Below are positions 53,620 through 63,795 of a DNA stretch of 64,000 nucleotides, piece by piece. The stretch covers positions 8,742,001-8,806,000 of the forward strand of contig OX621256.1 in NCBI GenBank assembly GCA_951640165.1, given 5' to 3'. The DNA is from Pseudoips prasinana. Its lineage: Eukaryota > Arthropoda > Insecta > Lepidoptera > Nolidae. Numbering within the stretch: position 1 is the stretch's first letter; every line of letters starts with the position of its first letter. The notes beneath the pieces were generated by a model, which was not told where the DNA came from, ran no database searches, and saw nothing but the letters and a program-made list of their open reading frames with translations. The position numbers and the translations under genes are program-made.

Positions 53620-53917
53620 TACATATATATGAATACCTCACACGGCAAATGCTTAGATATTACAATATGTTAGGACTTAAATAAAGCAAATATGTTTTGT
53701 ATACTTTAATGTCTGCAAGCATGGTACGGCCACCCTGATGGCATGCGGCTACTGTAGCATATGATGCTTGTAGCACACATCGGCAGTTATTTGTTGACCT
53801 TTCTTTCCCCTCCCCGATGAGGTTGAAATCTCTTCGGTGGAAGAAGGCCTCTGCCTCTCTTAAACGTTACTACTGATGGTAACTTGGCACGTGGGACAGA
53901 TAGACAAATAGGAAATA
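53620..53917. other. Unassigned, slightly GC-richer sequence
   Basis: 53720-53900 contains GGCCACCCTGATGGCATGCG and CTTCGGTGGAAGAAGGCCTC, possibly an old LINE fragment. Not identified. Confidence 0.3.
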
Positions 53918-54175
53918 TATACATATAATAAAATAGTAGAAAAGACAAAACTGTACATTGATTAAATTTTTTACAATCGATATCGGAGCCAAAAATATAG
54001 TTTTTAGAATTTTTGTCTGTTTGTCTGTATGTATGTCCGGGCTAAACTCAAAAAGTACTGCATGGATTTACTTGTGTTTGCGCTCACACTTGAGCACTAT
54101 AATATGTCCCGCGCAGATGGCTAATCTCTGTTGAGACTGGCCGCCGTGGCCGAAATTCGGCTAGGAGGAAATTAT
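53918..54175 (+). repeat. Composite: HN1 Helitron 5' part joined to a SINE 3' part
   Basis: 53918-54074 is the Helitron from ACATATAATAAAATAGTAGA to TACTGCATGGATTTACTTG. It then passes without a gap into TGTTTGCGCTCACACTTGAG and CCCGCGCAGATGGCTAATCT, the last 100 bp of the third SINE family. The Helitron 3' end and the SINE 5' part are missing. Confidence 0.85.
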
Positions 54176-54456
54176 TATATTACTCGGGTGTAATAAGTAT
54201 TTTCTCGTGATAACCTTTGAAGTAGTTAGGGCTTCAATAACTCTTAATTTGTTCTAACCGAATCGCATGACCCAAGATTAATCGATTATAGATATTAATC
54301 GATTTGCATTAATAACGAGAAATAAAGCTCGATAAGCACCAGTAAACACACGGTTGAAAATGTTATCACGGGCGTTGAAAAAGAGTGAATATAACATAAA
54401 CTAAGTGACTAAACGATCCTTGAGTATGGTCACTAACTTGCTTAATTTAACTGGCA

Positions 54457-54600
54457 TGTTGGTCTAGTAGTTAGTGACGATAACTGCTAATCCAGTAGTC
54501 GTAGGTTCAATCCCCGCCCACGAAAAATCTTTGTATGATGGACATATTTATTCTGCATCTGGGTCTAAAAGATGTATATAAGAATTGGAAATATATAAGT
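54457..54600 (+). repeat. tRNA-derived SINE, head and partial body
   Basis: GTTGGTCTAGTAGTTAGTGA (A box) and CGTAGGTTCAATCCCCGCCC (B box), followed by CATCTGGGTCTAAAAGATG. Confidence 0.75.
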
Positions 54601-54643
54601 TGTTGCACTGTTAGTTGTCGCGAAATATTTATTTATTTATAAC

Positions 54644-54815
54644 TAGCTGTGCCCCGCGGTTTACCGTATTAAACATCATTAATTATAACCTATGTGTTAT
54701 TCGGATATAAACTATATTACTACAAAGTTTCATCAAAATCCGCCCGGTAGTTTTTGAGTGAAAGAGTAACAAACATACACACTCACAAAATTTCGCCTTT
54801 AAACTATTAGTGTGA
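54644..54815 (-). mobile_element. Short nonautonomous Helitron, fourth subfamily
   Basis: Minus strand starts TCACACTAATAGTTTAAAGG and ends ACGGTAAACCGCGGGGC then ACAGCTAG. Flanked by A (54643) and T (54816). 172 bp. Confidence 0.85.
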
Positions 54816-55099
54816 TTTATAGCATACAAGTGGTCATAGTGCGGGGAATACCTAATAACGTGGAATCTAAATGATTAGCTTTGCGGTTTTCGCGCTTAAC
54901 GTTCGGGTTGCATAATTGTGTTTAACAGTTAGCCTAGAAAGCTTTTAATGCTACCTCTGCTACTTTACATCTGTTATTATCGTAGCGATGCATGAGACGG
55001 TTGGTTTTTGGCGACGTTTTATGCAACTGATTGAACTAATAGCCTGATTCCATAGATTGTTTAGTGGAAGCAAAAATAGTCACTTGGTGTTTTTTTTTT
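54816..55099. other. Unassigned sequence
   Basis: Nothing recognised. Confidence 0.3.
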
Positions 55100-55308
55100 A
55101 AACCACCACCCGCACTATTGTATACAATGTAATCCTTGTGTCGCGGGGTACTTTACAAACATATATAGACGGACACAAATTACATCCAGACTCAGAACAA
55201 CTATTTGTGGGTCACACAAATAGTTATTCGGCGCGGAACTTGAACCCGCGACACGAAGCGGCGAGGGGATTGTCTTAGCCGCTGCGTCACACGTGCAGTT
55301 ACTTCTTA
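55100..55308 (-). repeat. tRNA-derived SINE second family, full length
   Basis: Plus-strand ACTTGAACCCGCGACACGAA is the reverse complement of the B-box region, and CTTAGCCGCTGCGTCACACG of the A-box region. The body (GTCGCGGGGTACTTTACAAA) matches 29614-29830. Confidence 0.88.
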
Positions 55309-55313
55309 CTTTA

Positions 55314-55616
55314 CCAGGTATCTACAATCATGAAATATGTAAATTCGTTCGGAAGCAGCCAGAATTGTTTAACAAAAGAGGAAATACATCAACAAAATAC
55401 ACATTTCGACATAAAAACAGATTAAACTTACCATCATCAAGAATAAAAATGCACTCTTCTAGTCCCCTTGCAATGTCGGTAAAACTCTACAACAAACTAC
55501 CACACCGCATAAAAGACGAAGAAAATATCCATATGTTCACGAGAAAATTAATAAGCTTCCTCATACAAAAAAGCTACTATTCAATAAATGAGTATTTGAA
55601 TGATAAATCATTATAA
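55314..55616 (+). pseudogene. CR1-like LINE ORF2 C-terminal fragment
   Basis: Open frame: LPGIYNHEICKFVRKQPELF, then YTFRHKNRLNLPSSR, LAMSVKLYNKLPHRIKDEEN and SYYSINEYLNDKSL. These match the last 100 residues of CR1/L2-type ORF2 proteins. The frame is intact over the fragment; the start and upstream RT are missing, and the left edge abuts the SINE at 55308. Confidence 0.8.
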
Positions 55617-55649
55617 AAAATAAAAATACTTTTGACATCTTTAAATCGT

Positions 55650-55885
55650 TACTATCTATACATATAATAAATCTGTAGAAAAATATTTTTTGTACATCAA
55701 AAGAAAATCCAAAAAGAATAGCCAGGGTATTAAAGAACAACCAATAGAACCCATTTCCAGCATTTTTAGAATTTTTGTCTGTTTGTCTGTGTGTCTGTTT
55801 GTCTGTTTATATGTTCGGGTATCACGTAAAATATACGAAAGCAATGTAGAAAACTTTTATACACAACGATTGAGCGTAACTTGAG
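55650..55885 (+). mobile_element. Helitron 5' end, other subfamily, truncated
   Basis: TCTATACATATAATAAATCT follows an A, and the body contains TTTTTAGAATTTTTGTCTG and GTCTGTTTGTCTGTTTATAT, as in other Helitrons here. No CTAG-type 3' end was found before the tandem array at 56 kb. Confidence 0.65.
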
Positions 55886-56029
55886 GTAACATTTAGTTTT
55901 TGTTTTATTGCAATCGGTTCAGTCTATCAAAAGATATTAGATTTTAAAGTAATCATGAAGAAAAATAACACACATTTCGTTACTTCAAGGTTAACTAATG
56001 TTTATAGTTGAACTACCTAACTGTCCGAT

Positions 56030-56900
56030 AGATGTCATTGTGCATATTATGACATCTCTTTTCTGAATGAACTAGGTTGATAGTTGATTTTTATTTCGAT
56101 AGATGTCGTTGTGCATTTCTTTTGACTCGCGGTGTTAAGATTTGCCCGTGTTTGCTGATTGCATGAGTTAACAATTCAGAACATTTAAAACCCTACGTTG
56201 GTTTTGAATGTTCTGAATTGTTTCGAAATAAGGTCTTGGTTGGCTAGAAGTATGTCGTTGTCCAAAATTGGTTATTAAAATATTCTGTTTTCTTTGGGCA
56301 AATTGAATTATGTACAAGGTTGGATTTGTTATAATTTAATTTTAAATTATTGATAGTTGATTTTTATTTCGATAGATGTCGTTGTGCTTGACAGTTGAAT
56401 TTTATTTCGATAGATGTCGTTGTGCTTGATAGTTGAATTTTATTTCGATAGATGTCGTTGTGCATTGCTTTTGACACCCGCGGTGTTAAGATTAGGGCTT
56501 TGAATGTTCCGAATTTTTTCGAAATAAAGTCTTGGTTGGCTAGAAGTATGTCGTTGTCCAAAATTGGTTATTAAAATATTCTGTTTTCTTTGGGCAAATT
56601 GAATTATGTACAAGGTTGGATTTGTTATAATTTAATTTTAAATTATTGATAGTTGATTTTTATTTCGATAGATGTCGTTGTGCTTGACAGTTGAATTTTA
56701 TTTCGATAGATGTCGTTGTGCTTGATAGTTGAATTTTATTTCGATAGATGTCGTTGTGCATTGCTTTTGACACGCGGTGTTAAGATTAGGGCTTTGAATG
56801 TTCCGAATTGTTTCGAAATAAAGTCTTGGTTGATATTCTGTTTTCTTTGGGAAAATTGAATTATGTACAAGGTTGGATTTGTTATAATTTAATTTTAAAT
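56030..56900 (+). repeat. Higher-order tandem repeat
   Basis: A unit of about 38 bp (TTTTATTTCGATAGATGTCG then TTGTGCTTGA) is repeated two to three times within a larger unit of about 295 bp. The larger unit (marked by GTCTTGGTTGGCTAGAAGTA and TTTAATTTTAAATTATTGAT) is present twice, and a third copy is partly deleted. Frames such as 56364-56561 only translate the repeat. Confidence 0.92.
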
Positions 56901-57494
56901 TATAATGTCAGTCGATCGAAAGTTTGTGCTGTCGGTGCGTTTGTAACGCGAATGTACAGACGATTCGAATTTTATTGAGCCTGTCCGATTGAATGTATTT
57001 GAATGTAGTAAATAAACCCTGTCTCTCATAATTTTCTCAGCACAAATATATACCTACCTGTGTAAAAGAGGAAATTGACTGACTGGCATATCAACGCACA
57101 GCCTGAACGGCTGGGGTTAGAGACTTGAAATTTTGCCGGTAGGTACTTTTTATGACGTATGCATTCACATTTGAAGGGTTTTTGGAAATACTAACCCTAA
57201 GGGGGTAAAATAGAGAATGAAAGATTGTATGAAAATCCGTCATTTTTGAAGTTAAAGGCATTGAAACTTATATTTAGTAGTTCAGCTAAAAATAAAAATA
57301 AATACTTTAGAATTTTTGGAAATTCCACCCCACAGGGCGTAAACAGGGGATGTAAGTTTGTATGAAAAGTGTGTAATTTTTTAAGTGAGAAGCATGAAAA
57401 TTGGTATTTGGCGTTTCCGTTAAAAATAAAAAAAAGTATTTCAGGATTTATGAATTTCCACCTCTAAGGGCGTATAATAGGGGATGTATGTTGC

Positions 57495-57800
57495 GTGTGG
57501 GTATCTATAATGGTTCTGAGGAATATGAATCCACCTAAACTTTGCAACGGCACTAGGCTTCAAGTCAAAAATTTGCATCGTGTTATAGAGGCTACTATTA
57601 TGCCTGGATCCGCCCAGGGAGAAACAGTGTTCGTGTCACGTATTCCGTTAGTGCCAAATGATCTCCCTTTTCAGTTTAAAATACTGTAGTTTCCTATAAA
57701 AGTGTATGTAAAAGTGTATCGCGATAACCATCAACAAATCGCAAAGTCCAACTCTCAAGTTAGCTGGAATTGACTTCAGGAAGGCGGGCAGGTTCACGTG
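57495..57800 (+). pseudogene. Helitron helicase C-terminal piece, first
   Basis: VSIMVLRNMNPPKLCNGTRL then LVPNDLPFQFKIL, a stop, and AITINKSQSPTLKLAGIDFR. These are the end blocks of the helicase, yet they lie upstream of the piece at 57798 that belongs before them. Confidence 0.75.
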
Positions 57801-58310
57801 GTGTGCTCACGTGTGAGTTCATCCCACAGTCTGGTCCATGTAGTGCGAGGACCTACGTCTTTTGCTGAGCGCCGTAAAGTTGATGATATTGAACATCCCA
57901 CATACCAGGCCGCTTGCCGAACACGCCATTTATTAGACGGAGGTCAGCATTGGGATGACGCTCTAGCGGAAGCATGCGTGAGCGATAGTCCACATCGCTT
58001 GCGACATTTGTTTACCATCTTATTGACCTTTTGTGCGTTATCGGGTGCTAACCAGTTATGGCAAAAGTACCATGACAAGTTTGCTGAAGATTTTATGAGA
58101 CATGTACAACTAAATACTGATGGAGAAATTCCTAACAGGGTACGTGAAATTTGTCACAACAGATCCTTATTGGCTATTCAAGAGATAGTTATAAGTATAG
58201 GAGGGAGCCCGATCAGTCAGAGGCTGCGGAAATGCACAGGAGTTTGCCAATTTATTGTAAAAAATAGGCGATGGCACATACCCCGTACAAGAAGATGGAA
58301 GTTATTTTGA
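57798..58310 (+). pseudogene. Helitron protein, region ahead of the helicase core
   Basis: VRGPTSFAERRKVDDIEHPT, YQAACRTRHLLDGGQHWDDA and LRHLFTILLTFCALSGANQL match the region of Helitron proteins just before the helicase Walker A motif. CSRVS at its start appears to be left over from the preceding C-terminal piece. No Walker motif follows. Confidence 0.75.
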
Positions 58311-58500
58311 TTGGCAATCTCTGCTCTTACGTTACATCACAGCAGGAGCTAATTTCTTCTATGTACGGAGACCACAAACATGGGAAATCAAGCTGGTTTT
58401 TGGCTATGTCAGCGAGCTATTTTGACTCCCCGCAATGACCAAGCTGCAGCAATTAATTTCAAAATATAGACTCATGCGTCCGGGAATAGTAAAGAATATA
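58311..58500 (+). other. Helitron linker with stops
   Basis: Translation gives LLLRYITAGANFFYVRRP and short pieces separated by stops; it may be decayed helicase sequence but I cannot place it. Confidence 0.4.
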
Positions 58501-58997
58501 GCTCAATAAATACAGTTATGGAATATGACGCCACGCACTACCTGGTAGAATTTTTGGATTCCCTCAGCACACCCGGACTTCCAGCCCACTAAATAGTTTT
58601 AAAAATCCGTGTACCAATATTTATCCTCAGAAATTTATGTCCTCCCAAACTTTGTAACGGCACTCGGCTCAAAGTCACAAATCTGCAGCAAAACATTATC
58701 GAAGCTGAAATATTAACAGGTTGCGGCGCCGGTGATATTGTTTTTATTCCAATGATACCTATAATTCCTAAAAACTTTCCTTTCTCTTTCAAACCAGCGC
58801 AATTCCCAGTCAGTCTCTGTTATGCCATGCCGATTAATAAAGCTCAGGGCCAGACATTATCCGTTGCGGGGGTGGACCTAAGTATTGGATGCTTTTCCCA
58901 TGGTCAACTATACGTAGCTCTTTCACGCGTAAACAACCCCAATAACGTTTTTGTGTACGCTCCAGATGGTTCCACAGGCAAAATAAAGAAGCACTAA
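58501..58997 (+). pseudogene. Helitron helicase C-terminal piece, second
   Basis: EYDATHYLVEFLDSLSTPGL, a stop, then LRNLCPPKLCNGTRLKVTNL, CYAMPINKAQGQTLSVAGV and SHGQLYVALSRVNNPNN. It has the same blocks as 5113-5814 and is followed by the 3' terminus 100 bp later. Confidence 0.85.
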
Positions 58998-59239
58998 ATA
59001 AAATTAAAAAAAATTGTATCGGTATCCTCCCACAGCGCTTTACGCTAAAAAATACATTGTCAAGTTCCGACATCCACGCGAACGAAGTCGCGGGCACAGC
59101 TAGTATAATAAATAATAATACGCGCAAATGCAATTAGTAAATAATATGAATAACAAAATTTCTTTTTTCTCTTTTCTTATAATTATACGTGACTTACATA
59201 ACATTAACTCATGACCTGACATCACACATCATGACAATT

Positions 59240-59392
59240 ATTTTTACCTGTGCCTACTATACTACCTCCCAAATTACAATGTAAAAATATTGCTGTGCCC
59301 TAGCAGGGTTCATGTTTGGTACTGTACCTACTCTATTGTTAAGACCTATGTAAACCCATGAATGCAATAAATAAATTGAAATTGAAACTATT
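59240..59392 (+). repeat. LINE or SINE 3' end with (TTGAAA)n tail
   Basis: CTGTGCCCTAGCAGGGTTCA resembles the CTGTGCCCGACAGGG block at 45960. It ends GCAATAAATAAATTGAAATT. Confidence 0.65.
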
Positions 59393-59636
59393 CCAGTGGA
59401 CTCAAACAAGCTATCCATCAAGCAATAAATGCCATTGTAGGCATATTTAACAAATTCGCGACCTCCATCCAAATGTCACCGTTCACCGTTTCCGTTGATA
59501 ACTTGACGAGATTTGGAGGCGAAGGAATATTGAACGGAACAAAGTTGGTATCTGCAATAAAGGTCACATAAAGTTATTCAAAATTTGCAACCCCAAATAG
59601 TGTCACAGTATAAGGAAGGAATAATATAGATTCTAT

Positions 59637-60290
59637 GGTATTAATGCGGCTAGCCGGTGTGCCATACAGATCAAACTTAATTAACGACAATAATTGATAT
59701 GGCAATATCCCGTACATTTTACGCCATCCCCGTATCCCAACCTAATACCATAGAGTAGGGTTTCTTAAAGTAAGGTCCACGGACCCTTTGGGGGTCCGTA
59801 GCATGGGTATCAGGGGTCCACTGTTAGATAGTTAACTCTCAACATATTTATAAGTTAATTGTGTACTAAATACAACATTTCCCATCAAAGCCACTAACTA
59901 CATTGTAAAATCAGGTAACGGCTTGTGCAATTCATGCCGAAATGTCGGTTAAACCAAAAGGTAATGATTTGCCTTAAATTGTAATTGCGATCGTCTGCAT
60001 AATATATGATAATGTGTCCGTTCGCGAATGTTTAAAATACCAATAAAAGGTATTTTTATACATTACTTGTTTACTTATGCTACAATATTCTTTGACAGGG
60101 GTCCGTGGGGTTGTTTAAATCGTGAAAGTGGTCTGTGACCGCAAAAAGTTTGAAAAGCGCTGCCATAGAGGTATTAATGCGGCTAGCCGGCGTGTTATAC
60201 AGATTATACTTAATTAACGACAGTGATTGATATGGCAACGTCCCGTACATTTTGAACCATACCCGTACTCCAAGATCATTTTACGCTTGA
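59637..60290 (+). repeat. Tandem duplication, about 120-bp unit, split by a hAT MITE
   Basis: The unit ATTAATGCGGCTAGCCGG... with AACTTAATTAACGACAATAA and GATATGGCAATATCCCGTAC appears at 59637-59747 and again at 60171-60290 with a few differences. The MITE 59756-60162 is between them. Confidence 0.88.
59756..60162. mobile_element. 407-bp hAT-type MITE
   Basis: Ends TAGGGTTTCTTAAAGT and GTTTGAAAAGCGCTG fit the CAGNGNTTCTCAA style of hAT ends. CCATAGAG occurs on both sides (59748-59755 and 60163-60170), an 8-bp duplication as expected for hAT. Inside, GGTCCACGGACCCTTTGGGG makes a local hairpin. No transposase. Confidence 0.93.
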
Positions 60291-60324
60291 GTACGTACAT
60301 AGTAACAACAATATTATTTTCTTG

Positions 60325-60459
60325 CCTCCGCCAGCACATCGAGCTACCCCAATCTGTGAAAATTCCCCAATTGAAAGTGAACCTTATGCTTATGTGATAA
60401 AGTTGAAAATCTATAAAAGAAATTTGACAGATTGGGGTAGCTTGATGTGCTGGCGTGTG
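60325..60459 (+). mobile_element. MITE family M1, copy 4
   Basis: CCTCCGCCAGCACATCGAGC at the start, mirrored by TTGATGTGCTGGCGTGTG at the end; the first few terminal bases have diverged. TA follows on the right. Confidence 0.85.
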
Positions 60460-60779
60460 TATAATGGTTTATCGAACTCAAACTTGCAAATTCGAAGGAT
60501 CTGCATGTGGAATGCAGTTTCCACTACAGCCTCTCGTAAAGGCGATTAAAGACACAAGGATTATGTATTCGACTGGCACAAACTTCCCTGCACCAAGGAA
60601 TGCAATTACCTCTCGTCCAATGTATATTCTGAAGTTGTAGATTGATCTGAAGTGACAGTTCTTTATCGGATTTAGAGACTTTACCGTAAATTTTGAACAT
60701 TTTATTACTTATTTTTTAAAGGCAATCTCTGCCAAGTCAATTAATATTTGTGTTGCAGCGGACTTTACAAACATATATT
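60460..60779. other. Unassigned sequence
   Basis: Nothing recognised. Confidence 0.3.
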
Positions 60780-60990
60780 TCACGTAGTGGTGACGGAGAA
60801 TAATATCATCACACCATCTTATCCCGTGAGGCGGAGTAGAAATAGTTCCGAGGGAATACCTACCAGAGAGCGGGCAGATTTTCTGTGAATGATGACCATT
60901 ACGATCACCAAGCGTGGAAATTATGGCATATTCCCCCATTCTTTGGAGAGGCTTTTGTCCAGCAGTGGATGTAATTTGGCTGACACAAAT
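60780..60990 (+). repeat. Decayed RTE-like LINE 3' fragment
   Basis: CATCTTATCCCGTGAGGCGG, CCAAGCGTGGAAATTATGGC and GAGAGGCTTTTGTCCAGCAG then TGGATGTAATTTGGCTGA. It is the plus-strand form of the 36165 family. Confidence 0.65.
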
Positions 60991-62899
60991 CGCACTCAGT
61001 GTCTGAACAACTTATGATGCACACAAATAAATGTCTTATGCGGCACTCAAACCCAAAACCCGTGGCACCGGTGGCACTCGTGTAATCATGTCCGTGAAAT
61101 GTCAAACCACTTACTACTACGTATTTATTCATTGTATTAGGTATTCTACTGCTAAATGCTTTTGCTTTTTCTGTGATTTATGACTCTATTAAAAAAACAT
61201 CGATTAAAAAGAAATGCATCAAAAATTAATGAAAGTCCACTATACATACAGTGTACGTAAATGCAGCAACATGAAATGGCTACAAATTAGTTTGCTCGAT
61301 AATGACTGTAATAAACGATATTACATTATTTTTATGTCCCCTGGCAATAGTAATGCTAATACTATGAACACAATAATGCCTTAGAAGGGAAGAACTAAAC
61401 TAAATTATTAAAAAAACATGCAGTCTTTGGGAACTGCCGATAGAAGTGATAACTATTTTTCCATTTCACATATTTGGAAAATTGTGTTTATTTGATCCGA
61501 GTAGCGAGTGGACGATGCTAGGTACTTCCCATCTTTGGGCGGTAAATACTCATAGTAATTTCTTCCCTCCCTAAGGTGGCAATAAATTTTAAAAATAAAA
61601 CTAAATTTGCTTAGACAGCCGGCTGTAAAAATCTAAAATAATTAAGAATAAAAAGTGCACAATGTCGCTAAAGACTTTTTTATTTTCACTTCAAAAATGC
61701 TGCGGTCATGTGGATTAAAAAAATACTCTCCGATTTACGAATATTCTATCAGGTCACGGGTCAGAAGTCACTTCAAAATTACATATTGATTAGGTAAATT
61801 CCTAAAAACCTAATTTAAAATAACCTATTTTTAGAAGCCAGGTACTCATAGCGGTCTGTAATCGATCAGCAAGGTAAAACACCAATGCGCGCAATCGGTG
61901 CTGGCTTAATCTCTAAGCGTGTTTTTGCATCTAACGGTATTAAGCTGTCGGTAGCGGATGTTTTGAGTGATTATATGTAATCGGGAGTAGTTCCTCCTTC
62001 TTACCCACTGCAACTCCTGTAAGCCAGGATCAACAGGGGCACACAATGTAATGACACTGAGCGGTGATGCATGAGGCATGTCCCGGGGAATACCTTGAAC
62101 TGTCTTGGATCCCGCAAAGAATTTAATCAGAAAGAAAAAAAAGGAGGAGTTAGAAATGAATAGTTCCTGCAGAGCAAAGTGGGATACAGAATGATATAAA
62201 GAGGCTGTAGCCTCATAAAACGATAGAATTGCAACTAGAGAAGCCCGCTGCAAAAGCACGGAGGGTAAGTTTAAGTGAGCTGTTATATTTGATTCCAATA
62301 GTAGGTATGGCAAAAACGCTTAAACGCACGGAAGTTGTTCCTTGTTGCTACAAGATCCGTATAATAAACTACACCAGATTATATGTAATCGTTTAAACAT
62401 GACTAAAGCTTATTGGCTTGATCATATTTGACTCGTGGGTAACGACCACGATAGATAACCGACACGAGAGATAAAGACGAAGTACCTAAGTCTCGAGCCG
62501 GAAACTGCTGGAAAGGGTTAGCGTAAGACCGGCTATTGTAGAGTTCTTTAGAAGAGGCCTTTGTCAAGCAGTGGACAGTGGATACCCGAACCCCTTTAAT
62601 CATAAGTGAAACTCCGGTTAAGACGGTACTACAAATGGATTCAATATAGGGAATATAAAGGGCTGTATATACAAATAGCGAATCGTTCGGCGTGTTTTTG
62701 TTGTAACTATGTTGTTGCTATCTAGTGAAAATATTTTTATAGCTGGCATGTTCTACGCTATAGTGATCATGACTGGTTAGAAAAAAAAAGTATAGAAAAA
62801 AAAAATAGCTAACATTGAGAGACACAATTTACACACAAATACATATACGTCTGTCAATATAAAAAAAATGTTTATATTCAAGTATGTGCATGTGTCTGA
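60991..62899. other. Mostly unassigned sequence
   Basis: No gene found. 62520-62590 has GAGGCCTTTGTCAAGCAGTG, a short plus-strand RTE-like 3' end. The minus-strand frame at 61906-62313 (135 residues) has no recognisable domain. Confidence 0.3.
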
Positions 62900-62995
62900 C
62901 AACTGCAGCAAGTAGGTATCCAGTTAGCTAGAGGTCGTGGGTTCGATACCTACCTAGGACAAATCTTTACCTGATGAACATGATTATTTGTTCTA
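62900..62995 (+). repeat. SINE fragment with B box
   Basis: TAGAGGTCGTGGGTTCGATA then CCTACCTAGGACAAATC; matches the head end of the 3397-type SINE. Confidence 0.7.
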
Positions 62996-63014
62996 TCTCT
63001 GGTTGTTATTTATG

Positions 63015-63065
63015 TATTACTATCTGTGCCCCCTGTTTTACTCGCGTTAAACTTCTGTGTAGTAA
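63015..63065 (-). repeat. Helitron 3' end fragment
   Basis: CTGTGCCCCCTGTTTTACTC then GCGTTAAAC is a decayed reverse complement of the HN1 3' end. Confidence 0.5.
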
Positions 63066-63504
63066 TGTATAGAAATACATATTATCTAAGATTCTAGAAA
63101 ATCAAGAGTTCATTAAATTCAGTTACAAAGTTTTTATTCATTCATTCATATTCTTTATTTGCAGTAAAGTTGGTACATTTAAATGGTCTTATAACTAAGT
63201 ACAGGTCCTTACAACTTCTGCCAATTTATTGACATGCAAATATTATCATATAATTACATTACATTATTATAAATATATTATTATTAGATTATTATTATTA
63301 TAAATACACCATTATTATTACAATTTCATTAATTAAAGGAACTATGCCATAAATTCACTTACTTTTCCCTCTGATGCGATGTTTATTTTTCAACCAAGCA
63401 GTCCTATTTAGTCAGCGGTTCGTAAACAAGTTATAAAAATATCATGAACAAGCGCTTGGCTCAAGTTTACGTAAAGCAGTTGATATTCACTTAAATGTCA
63501 CCTA
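63066..63504. other. AT-rich unassigned sequence
   Basis: TTATTA-rich run at 63240-63320; no gene. Confidence 0.3.
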
Positions 63505-63745
63505 TTTGACGGTCACCGTAGCCTAGTTGGTAGTGCTCCTGCCTACGAAGCTGGTGGTCCTGGGTTCGAATCCCGGTAAGTGCAAATATTTAGAGCACGA
63601 ATATTTGTTTCTGAGTCATGGATGTTTTCTATGTATTTAAGTATTTATCTATCTATATAAGTATGTATATCGTCGCCTGGTACCCATAGTACAAGCTTTG
63701 CTTAGTTTGGGGCTAGGATGATCTGCGTGACATTGTCTCTAGATA
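63505..63745 (+). repeat. tRNA-derived SINE, full length
   Basis: Head: CCGTAGCCTAGTTGGTAGTG (A box) and CTGGGTTCGAATCCCGGT (B box), both close to consensus. The body matches 9931-10184: CCATAGTACAAGCTTTGCTT then GGGGCTAGGATGATCTG. Confidence 0.93.
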
Positions 63746-63747
63746 TT

Positions 63748-63795
63748 TGACGGCCGGTTGGCGTGTTCGGTAAATACTTGCCTTTCACGTCGTTT
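63748..63795 (+). repeat. Second SINE head, truncated
   Basis: GGCCGGTTGGCGTGTTCGGT then TTGCCTTTCACGTCG is the start of the 44637-type SINE and stops before the B box. Confidence 0.7.

Larger units (their letters stand above)
57046..59103 (+). mobile_element. Chimeric Helitron with helicase pieces and 3' end
   Basis: The 5' part (AGGAAATTGACTGACTGGCA then CAACGCACAGCCTGAACGGC) is homologous to the 400-bp units at 30170-31746. Helicase pieces follow at 57495-57800, 57798-58310 and 58501-58997. The 3' end has GCGAACGAAGTCGCGGGCAC then AGCTAG before T (59104). The 5' start lacks a clean TC. The coding order is scrambled. Confidence 0.8.

Noticed and set aside
63505..63590. True tRNA genes at the A/B box sites
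   Set aside because: Each site continues into a shared SINE body, and no cloverleaf with a full acceptor stem could be drawn by eye.
63503..63751. TATTTGAC on both sides of a SINE as a target duplication
   Set aside because: The other copy at 10.18 kb also has TTTGAC ahead of its head, so at least part of it belongs to the SINE, and the right-hand copy adjoins a second SINE head.
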